From Parasponia andersonii (lineage: Eukaryota; Streptophyta; Magnoliopsida; Rosales; Cannabaceae): a stretch of 64,000 bases of DNA. This document shows, piece after piece, positions 23,311-34,799 of the stretch. How positions within the stretch are numbered: position 1 is the stretch's first letter; each line of letters opens with the position of its first letter. The stretch lies in the NCBI GenBank assembly GCA_002914805.1, contig JXTB01000223.1, positions 167,267 through 231,266 of the forward strand, given 5' to 3'. The notes beneath the pieces are model-generated. The model saw nothing but the letters and a program-made list of their open reading frames with translations, was not told the DNA's origin and searched no databases. The translations under genes were made by a program, and so were the position numbers.

Positions 23311-23705
23311 ATGACACCGACCAACGGCCCGGGTTTCCTTTACCTTAATTACATCAAACTCTTTTAGGTAATTTCTGAAAATTACAAAATAAATATAAAA
23401 TTGACTACGTGCCGTTTCTTCTCTTTTCTCTTTTTTCCCTTTTTTTCTTTCTTTTTTTTTTTTTTTTATTTTCGTTTTTTACTTTAGATTCTAGAAATTT
23501 TATTAAATTATATAAATAAAAATTAGAGTTTGTGTCCTTCTTTTTACACTTCATTTATTATTATCAATAAAAATCTTAGGTTTTTTAATTTTAGCAAAAA
23601 AAAAAAAAGACTAAGTTTCTGATTATATGAAGAAAAAAAAATCATGTTTTAAAATTTAGCAAAAAAATCTTGAATTTCTATTTATATCAAATAAAACATT
23701 TGGAT

Positions 23706-24270
23706 TAGAGATGACAATATAACCCACAGTTACCGGTATCTGTGGTTATTCAATCCAAATAAAGAGGAACAAGATCGCTCAAACATGAAAAATAACCGGG
23801 TAGGGAATAACTGCATTATTAATATGCGGGGATGGTATTAGCATAATCTACACTTTACCCGCTTCGATGTATATATGCACATAGAAAAATTATTATATAT
23901 ATATAGATACGTATATATTTTTACACTATTTATATTCTTATATCTTTAGTAATATAATGAATTTAGAGAATTATATGTACTTATATATTTAAATTTTAGA
24001 GTTTGAAAATTATTATTATATTGTTATATTTAATATTTTGTTGATTATAAAAAAGATTTAGTATTTTTATCTTAATTTTTTTAATATTTATTATTATCAA
24101 TAGGTGATAGATGATCACGATTTTCCCTATTATCCGTTGATTAATACTCACACTGTTCCAGCATCTAAAAGAATAGTTAATATGACAGATATGATATTGT
24201 GATTGACATTAGAAGATCGAAATGGTAATTGAAATACCGTCCCCAATCTACCCCATTGCCATTCATACTT
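23706..24270 (+). mobile_element. Dispersed element of about 570 bp, copy 1
   Basis: It aligns over its whole length, in the same orientation, with 62228-62822. Shared landmarks are GGGATGA(C/T)AATATAAC-like start, ATCCGTGGTTATTC-like, TTGTTGATTATAAAAAAGATT, TAATACTCACACTGTTCC-like and the CTACCCCATTGCCATTC-like end. Its ends are roughly inverted (GGATGATAATA against GGATAACAATA in copy 2). It is non-coding and probably a non-autonomous DNA transposon. Confidence 0.7.
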
Positions 24271-24539
24271 TAGATTGTAAAACTCCATCAATTACCATGC
24301 AAAATAAGTCCAATTACCTATTTGTTCTTGGTGTGCAATGTTATGCTACTATACGAGGCTATTCTTGTTGCTAAACACCCTAATTAGGACAAAAATGATG
24401 TTGTTTTATTTTTTTTTTTAAAGTTGACATCTTTTAGTTGCGCAAAATTAAAAAAAGAAAGTTCAAAAGTATAAAATAGCTAATCATGTTACGTGATTTC
24501 CTACCAAATTTTGACGAGGAAGTTTGATTTTAGATAGAA

Positions 24540-25355
24540 AAATGTCAAAAAAATTGAAAAATATTGGGATTCAAAATTCATTGAAAAAAATTGGATTTAT
24601 TCATAAACATATCACTTTCAAAATATTTAAAAATATATCATATTTTACCAATTAATGAGGTACTTGATGTAACCTATCATGTTCTAGACTAGTTACCTTA
24701 GATTTTTTTTGGTAGGAGGAAGGGATGATAAGAAGGAAGTTGACTTATATTATATAGGGAAGAGAAGTGAGAGGGGAAAGAGAACATTTTTCTCTAGTTG
24801 TATTTGGTACGAGAGGAACGAGAGAAGACTAAAATTCTCTCAATTGTTTGGTAAATTAGAAAGAGAGAGAGAGAAGAAATGAGAAAAATTATAGTTAGAA
24901 TAATTACTCGATCACTTGAGTGGACAGCTCCCTCTTAAAATCTCTCTAATTTTAGAATTGTTAAAAGTTGGTTAAAAGTGAGGATTTTAAATCCCTTGTC
25001 TACTCCCTTCTCTCCTAAAATCCCTCTTACTAAATAATTATTATACTTCAAATCTACTCACTTCTCTCATTTCTTCTACTTTTCCCTCTACTAAATATAC
25101 TTTTAAGTAATTTGATTGGTTATTTTAAGTAACCTGATTGTTTATCTCAAGTATCTTTGAAAATACTGATTTTAAAAAGATGGTGCTTTTCTAAATAATT
25201 TTTAAAAAAGGTATTTTTTTAAGTAAAATTTTAGAAATTGATATTTTTTTCCCTAAATCAATCTAGGATTTTTCAAAAATTTCAGCTCATTGGGGATTTT
25301 TCAATTTTCTAGTCTTTCGACCTAGATTTTACTAAAAACCCAATTTTAATCAAAT
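24540..25355. repeat. Foldback-type dispersed repeat, copy B, interrupted
   Basis: Same family as copy A. About 390 bp of different, G/A- then C/T-rich sequence (about 24701-25092) sits between its two halves. This insert begins TTTGGTAGGAGGAAGG and ends with an inverted, weaker match (TTTAGTAGAGGGAAAAG), so it is probably a separate MITE inserted into the foldback centre. Confidence 0.6.
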
Positions 25356-25425
25356 GGTTATTTTAGACCCATCTTGACTATAAAATCTCAATGTTATATT
25401 TGATATAATTGCAACTCAAGTTCTT

Positions 25426-25775
25426 ATTGCTAGAATTAAAAAAGCCCCAGATTTTATTTTGGTATAACTATTCTTTTTATTAAAATTAAAAAATCATTCG
25501 ATAATAACCATTTCAATAAATATTCATTTTTTTATTTTTATAGCTAAATAGCCAAATATATGTAATTTGTATATTTGGTTTATTTACTTATATTGCTATT
25601 GCTAGAACTAAAAAAGCCCAATATTTTATTTGATATAACTATTCTTTTTATTAAAATTAAAAAAACCCGATAATAACTCTTTTAATAAATGTTCATTTTT
25701 ATCTTTTTTTTTTTAAGCTAAATGGTGTAATTTTTATACTTGGTTCATTTAATTTTATATTAGTTTTACTTTATT
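25426..25775. repeat. Tandem duplication with a period of about 173 bp
   Basis: Units start at 25426 and 25599 with TTGCTAGAA(T/C)TAAAAAAGCCC and both contain ATAACTATTCTTTTTATTAA and GCTAAAT. The segment that follows (to about 25925) resembles 34580-34800 and the reverse of 57485-57705, suggesting another dispersed family. Confidence 0.65.
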
Positions 25776-25925
25776 TACTGAGATATACGTTTTTATACTA
25801 AGTATATCGTATTTTATATTTGGTATATACACTAGTAGAGCAGTCATTTTGCTATATGATCTCGGTAAATATGCTTCTAATAGCCTAAATTTGAAAATAT
25901 ACATCTTTTAATGTTATAATATNCT

Positions 25926-26241
25926 TTGGCTTCTTACAAAGCCCAAAGTACCAAAAATTGAAAAATCGCTGATTTTTATAAAAAATGTCAGATTAATTTA
26001 AAAATATATCACTTTTTAAAATTTATTTAGCAAAATAGTATTTTAAATAAAATGTTGAAAAATATTATTATTTTTTCAAAATTAGTATTTCCTAGTGATA
26101 AGATAACTTGACTGGTTACAAATGTATTTCATCGATTAATAAGAAGTGACATTTTTATAAATACTTTAATAGTATATTACTAATTTAAATTTGGAATTTT
26201 TCAATTTTTTAAAACAATTACCATAAAAAATCAAATTTTCT
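25926..26241. repeat. Foldback-type dispersed repeat, copy C
   Basis: It starts with ACAAAGCCCAAAGTACC then AAAAATTGAAAAATC, and ends with TTACCATAAAAAATCAAATT, matching the ends of the other copies. One ambiguous base lies just before it at 25923. Confidence 0.6.
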
Positions 26242-29200
26242 CAACAAACATTGTGTGAAACTCTGTTTTAGTTAACACTATATGTGAAATTTGACAACAA
26301 TTTGGCAAGAAAAATGTGTTAATGTTAATAAAGATCTATATCGTGAGAATTTTTCATTATTTTTAGAGTAATCAAATGTGCAATTATTTTTTTTTTTATA
26401 GAATTCAAACGTCTGTTATAAAGTAGCTAACTAAATATATTTAGAACTATAGCAATTTGTAACAAAGTATCTCTCCAATTAGTAGACAGCTATTAACTAA
26501 TTTGGAGAATTGGGAGCAATTTTGAAACTTTACTAAAAAAAATTGTTATACAACAAAAAACTGGAAAAAAAAAACGCTGAATGTAAAAATTGGCCTCCCT
26601 CAAATGATATATTTAACCTAATTTCATCCTAATTCTACCATGTTTGTTTTTTTTTTTTTAAATTAATACATGTGGCATGTGAGTTATCACTGTTTAATAC
26701 ACAAATCGTTCTATCATATCTATTGAGATTAAAAATTTAAGATAATAATTGAGATTCCTAATATCGTCGTTTACGAAGATTAGCTTAATTGAAAAGAGCA
26801 AAACTCGACTTATTACAATATGTTTCCCAAAAAAGGGGAAAACAAAGTATATATACGTGGGCAACCCAATTTCATGTCCACGTATAGGAAAATTTAGAAC
26901 AAAACCCCTTATTAGCCCCCACCTAAATATTTATAAGAACTATTTTTTGTCTCTAATTTATACTATTTTCAGAAAAAAAAANAAAAAAATCTAATGAGAA
27001 ATTTAACTGCTAAAAATAATACTTAATATATTATAAAAAAATTGTTAACTTTGATTTATCTATCTCTAAAAATTGTATTAGGCTACTAAAACCCCTCGTA
27101 GCGTCTAAACCACTTTAAATTCATAAAGATTTAGGATTGGGTAAATGGACCTAATTAGTAGTGTTTTCGGCCAAAATGATTTTTTAGGAGTATTTTTGTA
27201 AAATGACTTTTCTGAGACTCTCATAATATTAGTGATGTGGCTGATCTTATAAATTCATAAGATTTATGATTATAAACAAAGTGACTATTAATTAATTGTG
27301 GCACTCCTAAAAAAATCATTTTATAAAATAGTAATAGAAAAGTGACTGCCTTTTTGGTCCACATGATTGTCACTGGGCCTCATTTCATTAGCCCAAGAAA
27401 ATTTTGGAATTGTTTTGGCTTGACACTTGAAGGCAAACAGGGATGGTTGTTCTCTAAACAATATGGAGAAATTAGAGTTATCTCTCCGTCTTTTCTTTAC
27501 TTTTCTTTTTAAAACAATTCATTTCAGTAATTTTTACTCCGGTTTATAGCTAAATGATTAAATATATAAGTTTTGGTTTTACACTATCAATATCAACTGC
27601 TATTCTGTTTTATTTTTTTATTTACAACGATTATAAAACTTTATACTACATCGGATTTTACACTTGTACATCCACAGTATACTAGCCTGATTTGAAAAAT
27701 GAACGTCTATTTTTAAGAGACCAAAATTCGGTCACTTTGCTAAGGTGCACCTTCAATCTGATTACCAATCTTTATCCTTGTGGATTAGGAGAAATACCAT
27801 CAAATATTGCCCTTAAAAAAATGTGTTTAGTTGAAGATAAAAAGGAAAAAAAAAAAAAAAAAGAAGAACGAAATGGAAGTGAAACAATAACTCCAAGAGA
27901 GTCAGGACCAATGTCTTCGTAGTTTGTTGTATAAGTTCCTAAATATTGAATAAACATGGAGTGGAAAGAGGTATCCATGCACTAATTTCTTAGAGGTATC
28001 CATGCACTAATTTCTTACCTTGAGAATTTTGATAGGGAATGTATTTCGGTTCAATGATCCCTAATAATTAGAACTCAAATTCTTGGTCTCTTATAATTAG
28101 AACTCTAATTCTTCATGCCAAAAACTCAAAACTCTACCTTCAGAAAATAAAAACTTACTTAACTTCCATCTTCAAAAAAATTAGCCATACTACAATTCAT
28201 ATTAACTTCTGCTATATTTATCTTTCTTGGGGAGTGCACCAGCTGGGAATCTTTGCAAACTGGTCCTTTTCAGTGTCCAAACTACAAAACATTTCTTCCG
28301 CTAAAAAAGAAAAAAAGAATGAATGCAGTTCCTCATCTCTATTTAACATTTTTAATGACCTCACTGGTGATGCAAAGTTAAATATTCAGTTAAGAAGAAC
28401 CATGCTCATTTTCGGTCAAATATCTATAAATGATGTATATATGCATTATGTATAGGTACATATATGCATACACATATATCCGTACGCTATAATATTTGTC
28501 ATAGAGAATGGTTGATTTAGTTTTGTCATGTGGGTTTTTTTTTTTTTTTTTTTTTAAGGTTCCCCATGATATTGAATTTGATGTTATTCATACTCATCTC
28601 AATAATTTAATATTCGGAAAAACAAACAGATCCTTCGGGAAATATTCAATTATATTACCAAATAGACTTAAAATCAAGTGGGAAATTTTATAATTACCTT
28701 AGCTGACAAAGCCAGCTAAAAGCTTTACTAGGGTCGAAAACTCTTACACATGGTATTTTAATATTATTGGCAGATCTTCTTAAAAAGATCATATAAGGTT
28801 TCAATTGTTGTGTTTAACACGGAAAGAAAATTGGGTAAAGCATAGTTACATAGTTAATTTTGGCAGATTCAAGGCAAGTTAAGCAATTCGGATTCCAGAA
28901 GGCTATGAAGAATGTTCAAGTAAGAAACACACAATATCTTAACTAGCTAATAGTAACCAGGTTAGTCGAATTTCGAGGTACTTAATTTTAAGGGTTTAAT
29001 TAATTTTAAATATCCTCCAAGATCATGATCAAGAACATGCAATCATAACCAGAGATTTTGGATTCACGTGGTCAGTCACATGAGCCCGTTTATTATTTTA
29101 ATTTCTCCATGCAAATGGCAATGAAGTCAGACGTAGTAGCCAGTATATATCTCAATAGTCAAATTCATCATCACATGCTTAGCGGCTTCCAAGTCGTAAC

Positions 29201-29724
29201 CTAGTATAGGCTATAGTGAACAACATAAATAAAATTCTCAATAAATTACTATATGTAATGGTTAATGATTAATTAGCTTAAGTAATAAAATATTAGAATG
29301 TATGATTAACTATAACCGCTAGTGATTTGTCCATATTCGAGAGCTTTGAATACCCGTTTGGAAGAGCTTGCTCGTTCAAAGTATTTATTTAGTATAATCA
29401 ATTAAGAGTGCCACTCCAAGTATTAAGTACTTTCGATTTTTATTTGGATCTCAACTAAGTATAACATGCTTATTTGATATCACACAATTTCCGTTTTGAG
29501 TTATGTTATGGACCATATGTGGTGTTTAGCACCACAAAAAATATAGAACTCACCACAAAATTTACATATGTGTCTCATATCTTTATTGAAACTGTAGAAC
29601 CAAAGTGTTCTTTAACCTTCTTCTTTCTTTCTTAATTGCTAAAGAGAACTGGTGCTCGGCCATACCTCTACTAATTCCGTGCTTAGTGCTATAAATGCCC
29701 CCTTATATTGTTCTTTCTAAATAA
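26242..29724. other. AT-rich intergenic DNA, no gene seen
   Basis: Frames in this stretch (26749-26994, 27692-27922, 28234-28455, 28508-28693) match no family I know and are short and AT-driven. It holds an ambiguous base at 26982 in a poly-A run, a poly-T run near 28538-28555, and the 25-bp tandem duplication listed separately. Confidence 0.5.
27967..28016. repeat. Exact 25-bp tandem duplication
   Basis: Two identical 25-bp units, 27967-27991 and 27992-28016, each begin AGAGGTATCCATGCAC. Confidence 0.95.
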
Positions 29725-30102
29725 ATAAAATTGCAAAGAAATATTTTAAGATTTGTGTATTTTATAATTTAAACTCTGAAGTTTAGATTCTGTAAAAAAA
29801 AAAAATACTTTGATATTAAAAATTTTTAAAAATTAATACCCCCAGTTGACTTTTTGTATAACTTTAACTGATGAAAGATAATAATATCCTTAAAATTATG
29901 GAGAATAATAAAGATTAATCCAGTTTAATAGAAGATATTATTATTTTTTTCGTTGATAAAATTAGTCAAAAAATTAGTTTAGGGTATTAATTTTCAGAAA
30001 TTTTTAATCTTAGAATATTATTTTATTAAGTTCAAATTTTAGAATTTAAATTATAGAACACTTAAATTCAAAGGATTTTTTTTTGTTTTTTGCAATCCAC
30101 CC
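29725..30102. mobile_element. MITE-like element with inverted ends, copy 2
   Basis: It aligns along its length with 17617-17985, in the same orientation, including AATTTTTAAAAATTAA, TATAACTTTAACT, AATAATATCCT, AAAATTAGTCAAAA and ATTAATTTTCAGAAA. The end is GCAATCCACCC. Confidence 0.75.
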
Positions 30103-30650
30103 TTCTAACGTAAGTGAAAAACTGCTAGTTTGATAGTACATAGCAACACAAAGATATTATACTCGTTGATCATCGTTCAAAATTTGTTAACTTGTGGTCC
30201 AAAATTTGAATCCGCCACTCACCATTAGAGATAGAAGTGCTAAATATTTATTCTTAATTTCACTCTCATGTCTCTTTACTCGACACATGGACTTCATTAT
30301 GTTAAAAATATATATATGATATTTTAGTAGAGTTCATGAGTTCGAGCAGTGAAATAAGAATGAAAACACAAATGGTGCTAGTACTCCTCTATTGGAAAAC
30401 GAAAAAATAAAAATAAAAAACATATAACGTAACAACACCAAACAGAGTAGACATTTGCTTCATGAAATTGTGTAACATGAACTTGATCCCAAGACCAAAT
30501 TTTAGTTATGAATTGATTTGCTTATTTATATATCTTGAGTACAAAACATTCATTATACGATTAATGCTTAAAATAATTTTGTTAGATCACACCACGTGGC
30601 CTACGCACCATTGCATGCTTTTTTCCAATCTACTCTCTTTTGTTTCTTCA
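30103..30650. other. Upstream region of the small peptide gene
   Basis: AT-rich DNA. Segments such as TTTGAATCCGCCAC (about 30207) and GAGTTCGAGCAG (about 30337) look like stray tRNA B boxes but have no matching A box, so I do not call a SINE. Confidence 0.45.
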
Positions 30651-30657
30651 TATAAAC
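30651..30657 (+). promoter_or_regulatory. TATA box of the small peptide gene
   Basis: TATAAAC in a CT-rich context, about 120 bp upstream of the start codon at 30772. Confidence 0.6.
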
Positions 30658-30771
30658 CTACTCCCACTCCTTCATTTCCCATTTTCAAAAAACCTCTATC
30701 GCATCACATCGGTTCCAAATCTCTTCTCTTGATTCCATCACTCAAACTAACAAAAACCCTCTGATCCTAAG

Positions 30772-31086
30772 ATGGCGATGAGTTTCAGAACTTGGTCATC
30801 GGCTCTTTCGGCTTTGGTTTTGATCGAAATCCTCCTATGTTCTTCTCTATGTCTCTGCCACGAACAGATCAATATTCTTCAAAAGGAAAGAAGAAGCGTA
30901 TTAGTAATATCAAGGAAGCTTCTCGTGTCCGCGTCATCAATGGCAACTTCTTTTCTTCCAGAAACTCCGGCGAACAAGAAGAATAGTAAGGCGAGCACGG
31001 CAGCCATGAAAGAGCCGAAGAAAGCTTTGGAGCCTAGTCTCAGAACAGTCCCTCCAAGCGTCCCAAATCCAACCCAGAACAAGTAG
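30772..31086 (+). CDS. Small secreted peptide precursor, CLE-like C terminus
   Basis: A 104-residue single-exon frame with ATG in good context and a second in-frame ATG two codons on. Residues 1-29 look like a signal peptide: polar start, hydrophobic core ALSALVLIEILLCSSLCLC, then a polar region. The middle is Ser/Lys/Ala-rich and variable-looking. The extreme C terminus reads PSLRTVPPSVPNPTQNK. This layout (signal peptide, spacer, short conserved C terminus) is that of plant peptide-hormone precursors. The end resembles the CLE motif R-x-V-P-x-G-P-(N/D)-P-x-H-N, but has one extra residue, lacks the Gly and has Gln for His. If real, the peptide would be processed and act outside the cell on an LRR receptor kinase. 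The family call is uncertain, while its being a secreted precursor is more likely. A TATA box and a T-rich 3' flank with TGTA motifs support a true gene. Confidence 0.7.
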   Translation: MAMSFRTWSSALSALVLIEILLCSSLCLCHEQINILQKERRSVLVISRKLLVSASSMATSFLPETPANKKNSKASTAAMKEPKKALEPSLRTVPPSVPNPTQNK

Positions 31087-32741
31087 CTAGCTCTAGTCAA
31101 ATGCTTATTTTAGTATAGAAATCCTTTTTCTCCTAGTTTTGGTTCATAGTGTTCTTTTTATTCTCTGGTAGATCTTTTTTGGGACAATTTTGTTTCCGAT
31201 GTGTTATGATAGATGTGGTATGTAATGTATAATATGTAACAAAATTTGTACATAAAGACTAGATCGGAGAATCAAAAGTCATTCTTGTCTCAATTTTGTG
31301 ACTTTCTGAGTTTTTGTGTTTACTTATAGTAATTATTGGTCAAGGATCAATAAATCAGGGGGAAATTCGTAAGTTATATAGTTCTGGGCTGTTCTTATTA
31401 ATATTAGCCAGCATCAAGTAGTTACTAATTTATTAATTTTTCTTTCTTGTTTTTTTTTTCCCCTTCCCTTTCTTCTCTGCTTATAAAAAAAAGATTTTTT
31501 TTGGTTCTTTATCCCTATTGGTCAATTTGGAATCCAAGGACAATAATTGAGAAGAAAAATTACTTAGTTTTTGAATTAAATTTAAATAACTATGTAGGAA
31601 AAGAGGAGAAAAGAAGAAGCTCTTCTATAAGTTATTTATCTCATTAACTCACCAAATAAATCATCAATTAATAATGGTTTTTGTTTAAAGGTTTTGTTTT
31701 TGAGATCTTTTTCCAAAAAAAAAAAAGAAGAAAAAAACCTTGTTATTGAGATCAATCAAATTGTGAAGTGATCAAGGTGGTTTTGTTAATGGTTAGTTAG
31801 CTAACTAGTCAACGTACGTAAGTAACTAATCGCCACATATGAGTTATGAGCATTAATTAATTGGAAATTACTAGTCATATCTTTTTTCCTCCTCTCTTGT
31901 AAGTCTTGACTAAAAACCGAACAGATGACAATATATTTGTTAGGACATGTGTACTTGAAAACGGTAATAAAAATATTTAGATAATGTCCCAGTTCTTTGG
32001 ATCGATGATAGTGATAGTGTAGACTATAGCTAGCTAGTGTACCGAAGGATTAATAGTATGAATGCAAGTATATAATTATCTCAATATTTTCAGCCGGTGA
32101 CAAAAATAAATATTAATCATCCTTCGAAATGGAAAAAACTTTAGATTTTTCTTTTTTTTTGTGGTTTCATCAAAAATCATTTTCTTGCATGTCACTCGCT
32201 GAAATTCTTTTGAAAATATATTTAGTAGCTTAATTAATTGCATTTTGGATTACTATGATAGACAATTTGCTCATGTGTAATGTTCAATTTTATACGGTGA
32301 TCATTTAATTATAACTCAACTGGTTCGGATATAGTCTAATGGTAATCACATAGTTCAGATTTTTTTTTTCCCCTTTTTTTTCTGTGTGGAAGGTTATAAT
32401 TTGGAGTCTTTTCCTCAAGTCATACATGTATACAGATGCATACATAGATATACTTATAAAGGGGCTAAGGCTTTAGGATTCACTGCAAATTTTCTTGGCA
32501 TGCAAACAGGGAGTGATTGTCGGATACATGGCACAAGGCAATGATGTTGTTGGTGCCCATGCTTAGGAATGCCCCATTTGGGCATTAGAGACAGATGGAA
32601 AGTGAGGACTGCACGTTGCATTGTCATCTAGTATGGTGTTGGTTAGTAAGCCATGCGCATTTTAGGTATAATACAAGGTTGTCTTCACAATTCACTCGCA
32701 AGTCATACCCCAATATAATTTCGTACACGTACATACACACC

Positions 32742-32773
<32 letters not shown>

Positions 32774-33780
32774 GCATCCAGCAGATATTTTTTTTTTTAC
32801 CTATGCATGCATAGGTATCAATTTGGCTGAAATTTAGCATGCACATTTTTTTATTGTAAAAAATAAGAGAAAAAAAGAACATTAATGATGCACGTTTTTT
32901 CATGCATTTCATTATAGTTATTGGATCACTATTAGATAGTGATCCAACGGTTAAAAAAAAAATATCTATCCATAGGTAAAATAAAAAATACCTATTGAAT
33001 TGGCAATCATATATATATATTATATATATGACAATCATATATATATATTATATATATATATATATATAAAGGTTCTCACATTCAACGACCCTACACATGG
33101 CAGAATTTATATAATTTACGGACTGCAGTGTTTTTTTCATGATTGTCTGCTATTAAAATAAAAAGATTCATATTTTGATTTTGGATTTGAAAAAGTAAAA
33201 TGAAAAATTATAGAAGAACTCAAAATCGCGCATGATTACTTACAGTATACTCTTGTTATACTTATGGTCAAGGACTTGCATGTGGTACTTTTCTAAGTGA
33301 TTGGATATCGGGAAAAGCAGAAAATATCGGTGGAAGTTGATTAGCTCGAAATTGCTTTTAAAGACGGTGAAATATGGTTAAGTTGTCAAAAACGAATTAA
33401 AGACCAAAATAATAATAATCATAATAACGAAAATAAACCAATTAGGACACACAAGAAAAACAATATTAAAAAAACTGCTAAAAATTACTATGAATCTTAT
33501 ATAATCCTCCAAAACTGCTACTCAGTCTCGTTATCTGGGCTGAGGAGGCCCAAGCTATATGGGTCCACTCTGTAGAATCATCTGTAGATAACCTGGAGTT
33601 GGACTATAATACGTGGCCCAAATGTATGAGAAGTTTTGGACTAAGGTAGAGCCCAGCTTATACTTTTCGTCGGCTATCTGTTAGCAAAAGTAGAGAGTTT
33701 GAAGGAATAAATTAGCTGTATGCCATTTTTTTTCCTCCTTAAGTAAATCTACTACCATATCACTTTTTTAAAATGAATTT
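31087..33780. other. Intergenic DNA with TA microsatellites
   Basis: The likely 3' UTR of the peptide gene extends to about 31260. TA runs lie at about 32747-32772 and 33010-33067. A less AT-rich segment, about 32455-32700, starts after TATAAAGGGG and contains two hairpin-forming motifs (GGCAC...GTGCC around 32529-32558; GCCCCATTTGGGC around 32572). It has no open frame of note and I cannot assign it. Confidence 0.5.
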
Positions 33781-33784
33781 TTGA

Positions 33785-34015
33785 CAAATTCTTAATGATC
33801 TTAATGATTCTTGAATGATTCTTGATGTTGACGACAATCTTGATAGATTCTTGATAAAGTTTCGATGAATTCTTGATGGATTCTTGACATCGGCAGCGAT
33901 CTTGACGTGTTCTTAATGAATTTTTGATGGATTCTTGATAATTCTGATAGATTTTTAATGGATTATTGAGGGATTCTTGACGTATTCTTGATGAATTCTT
34001 GACAGATTCTTGACT
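33785..34015. repeat. Degenerate minisatellite, GATTCTTGATGA-type unit
   Basis: About 230 bp made of diverged 11-12-bp units around GATTCTTGA(T/C)(G/A). The units drift in sequence and spacing, so the array is old. It ends where ordinary AT-rich DNA resumes. Confidence 0.8.
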
Positions 34016-34152
34016 AATTTCCTCCCAAAAGTGGTAGAATTTAATAGTGATTATAAATTTAGTTAAATATTTGAAAAAAAGTGGTAATTGGCTACTTAAC
34101 CCGAAATTGAAGTGGGTGTCCTTTTTATTGAGTTTTTTTTTTTTTTTTTTTT

Positions 34153-34535
34153 ACAAAATTCTAGTTCTAGAGTACCCAAAATTTAAAAATCTCAGATGGG
34201 TTGTATTTTCTGAAAAATCAATTTTTCTAATTATCACTTTCTAAAAATTTGTTTCGAAGAATAATTTTTTAGTTTTTATTTAGAAAAATATTACTTTTTA
34301 TTCAAAATTAGTATTTTTTAAATGGTACTCAAGATAATCAGTTGGGCTACTTGGGTTCAACAATCTAGTTAACTTACTTCAAGTATCTCATCAATTAATA
34401 AAAAATATTAATATTCTAAATACTTTTAAAAATAGTATTTTTCTAATTAAAATTTGGAATTTTTCAAACAATTTCAAAATCCTGGATTTTTTAATTTTTG
34501 TGAAAAATTACCATAAATAAATATCAAATTTCCTC
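34153..34535. repeat. Foldback-type dispersed repeat, copy D
   Basis: Starts ACAAAATTCTAG and ends ATATCAAATTTCCTC, with the AATGGTACTCAAGATAA centre and AAAAATAGTATTTTTC blocks. About 34580-34800 is the second dispersed family also seen near 25770-25925 and, reversed, near 57485-57705. Confidence 0.65.
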
Positions 34536-34799
34536 TTTTTTACACTTTAGTAATTAGTGTCAATTTTCAATTTTCTTCTTTTTTTTTTATAGCTAAATAG
34601 TCAACTATGTCGGTTTTTAAATTTAGTATATTCACTAATATGCATGGTTCAATTTATATGCGGTGTATTTCAGTTTTTTTATTTGGTATATCCACTTATT
34701 TACCTGTTGTTTTGCTACCATATTTGAAAAAGGGACATCTACTTAAAAGAGGACCAATAGTGGGCCATTTCGCTGAAAGGCTTATAAAAGTATTTGATT

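Noticed and set aside
30200..30350. tRNA B-box-like sequences (TTTGAATCC, GAGTTCGAG)
   Set aside because: No A box at the right distance, no tail and no direct repeats, so not called tRNA or SINE.
32747..33067. Regular TA-rich arrays, considered as structured repeats or a CRISPR-like array
   Set aside because: Simple TA microsatellites without unique spacers. The window is plant nuclear DNA.
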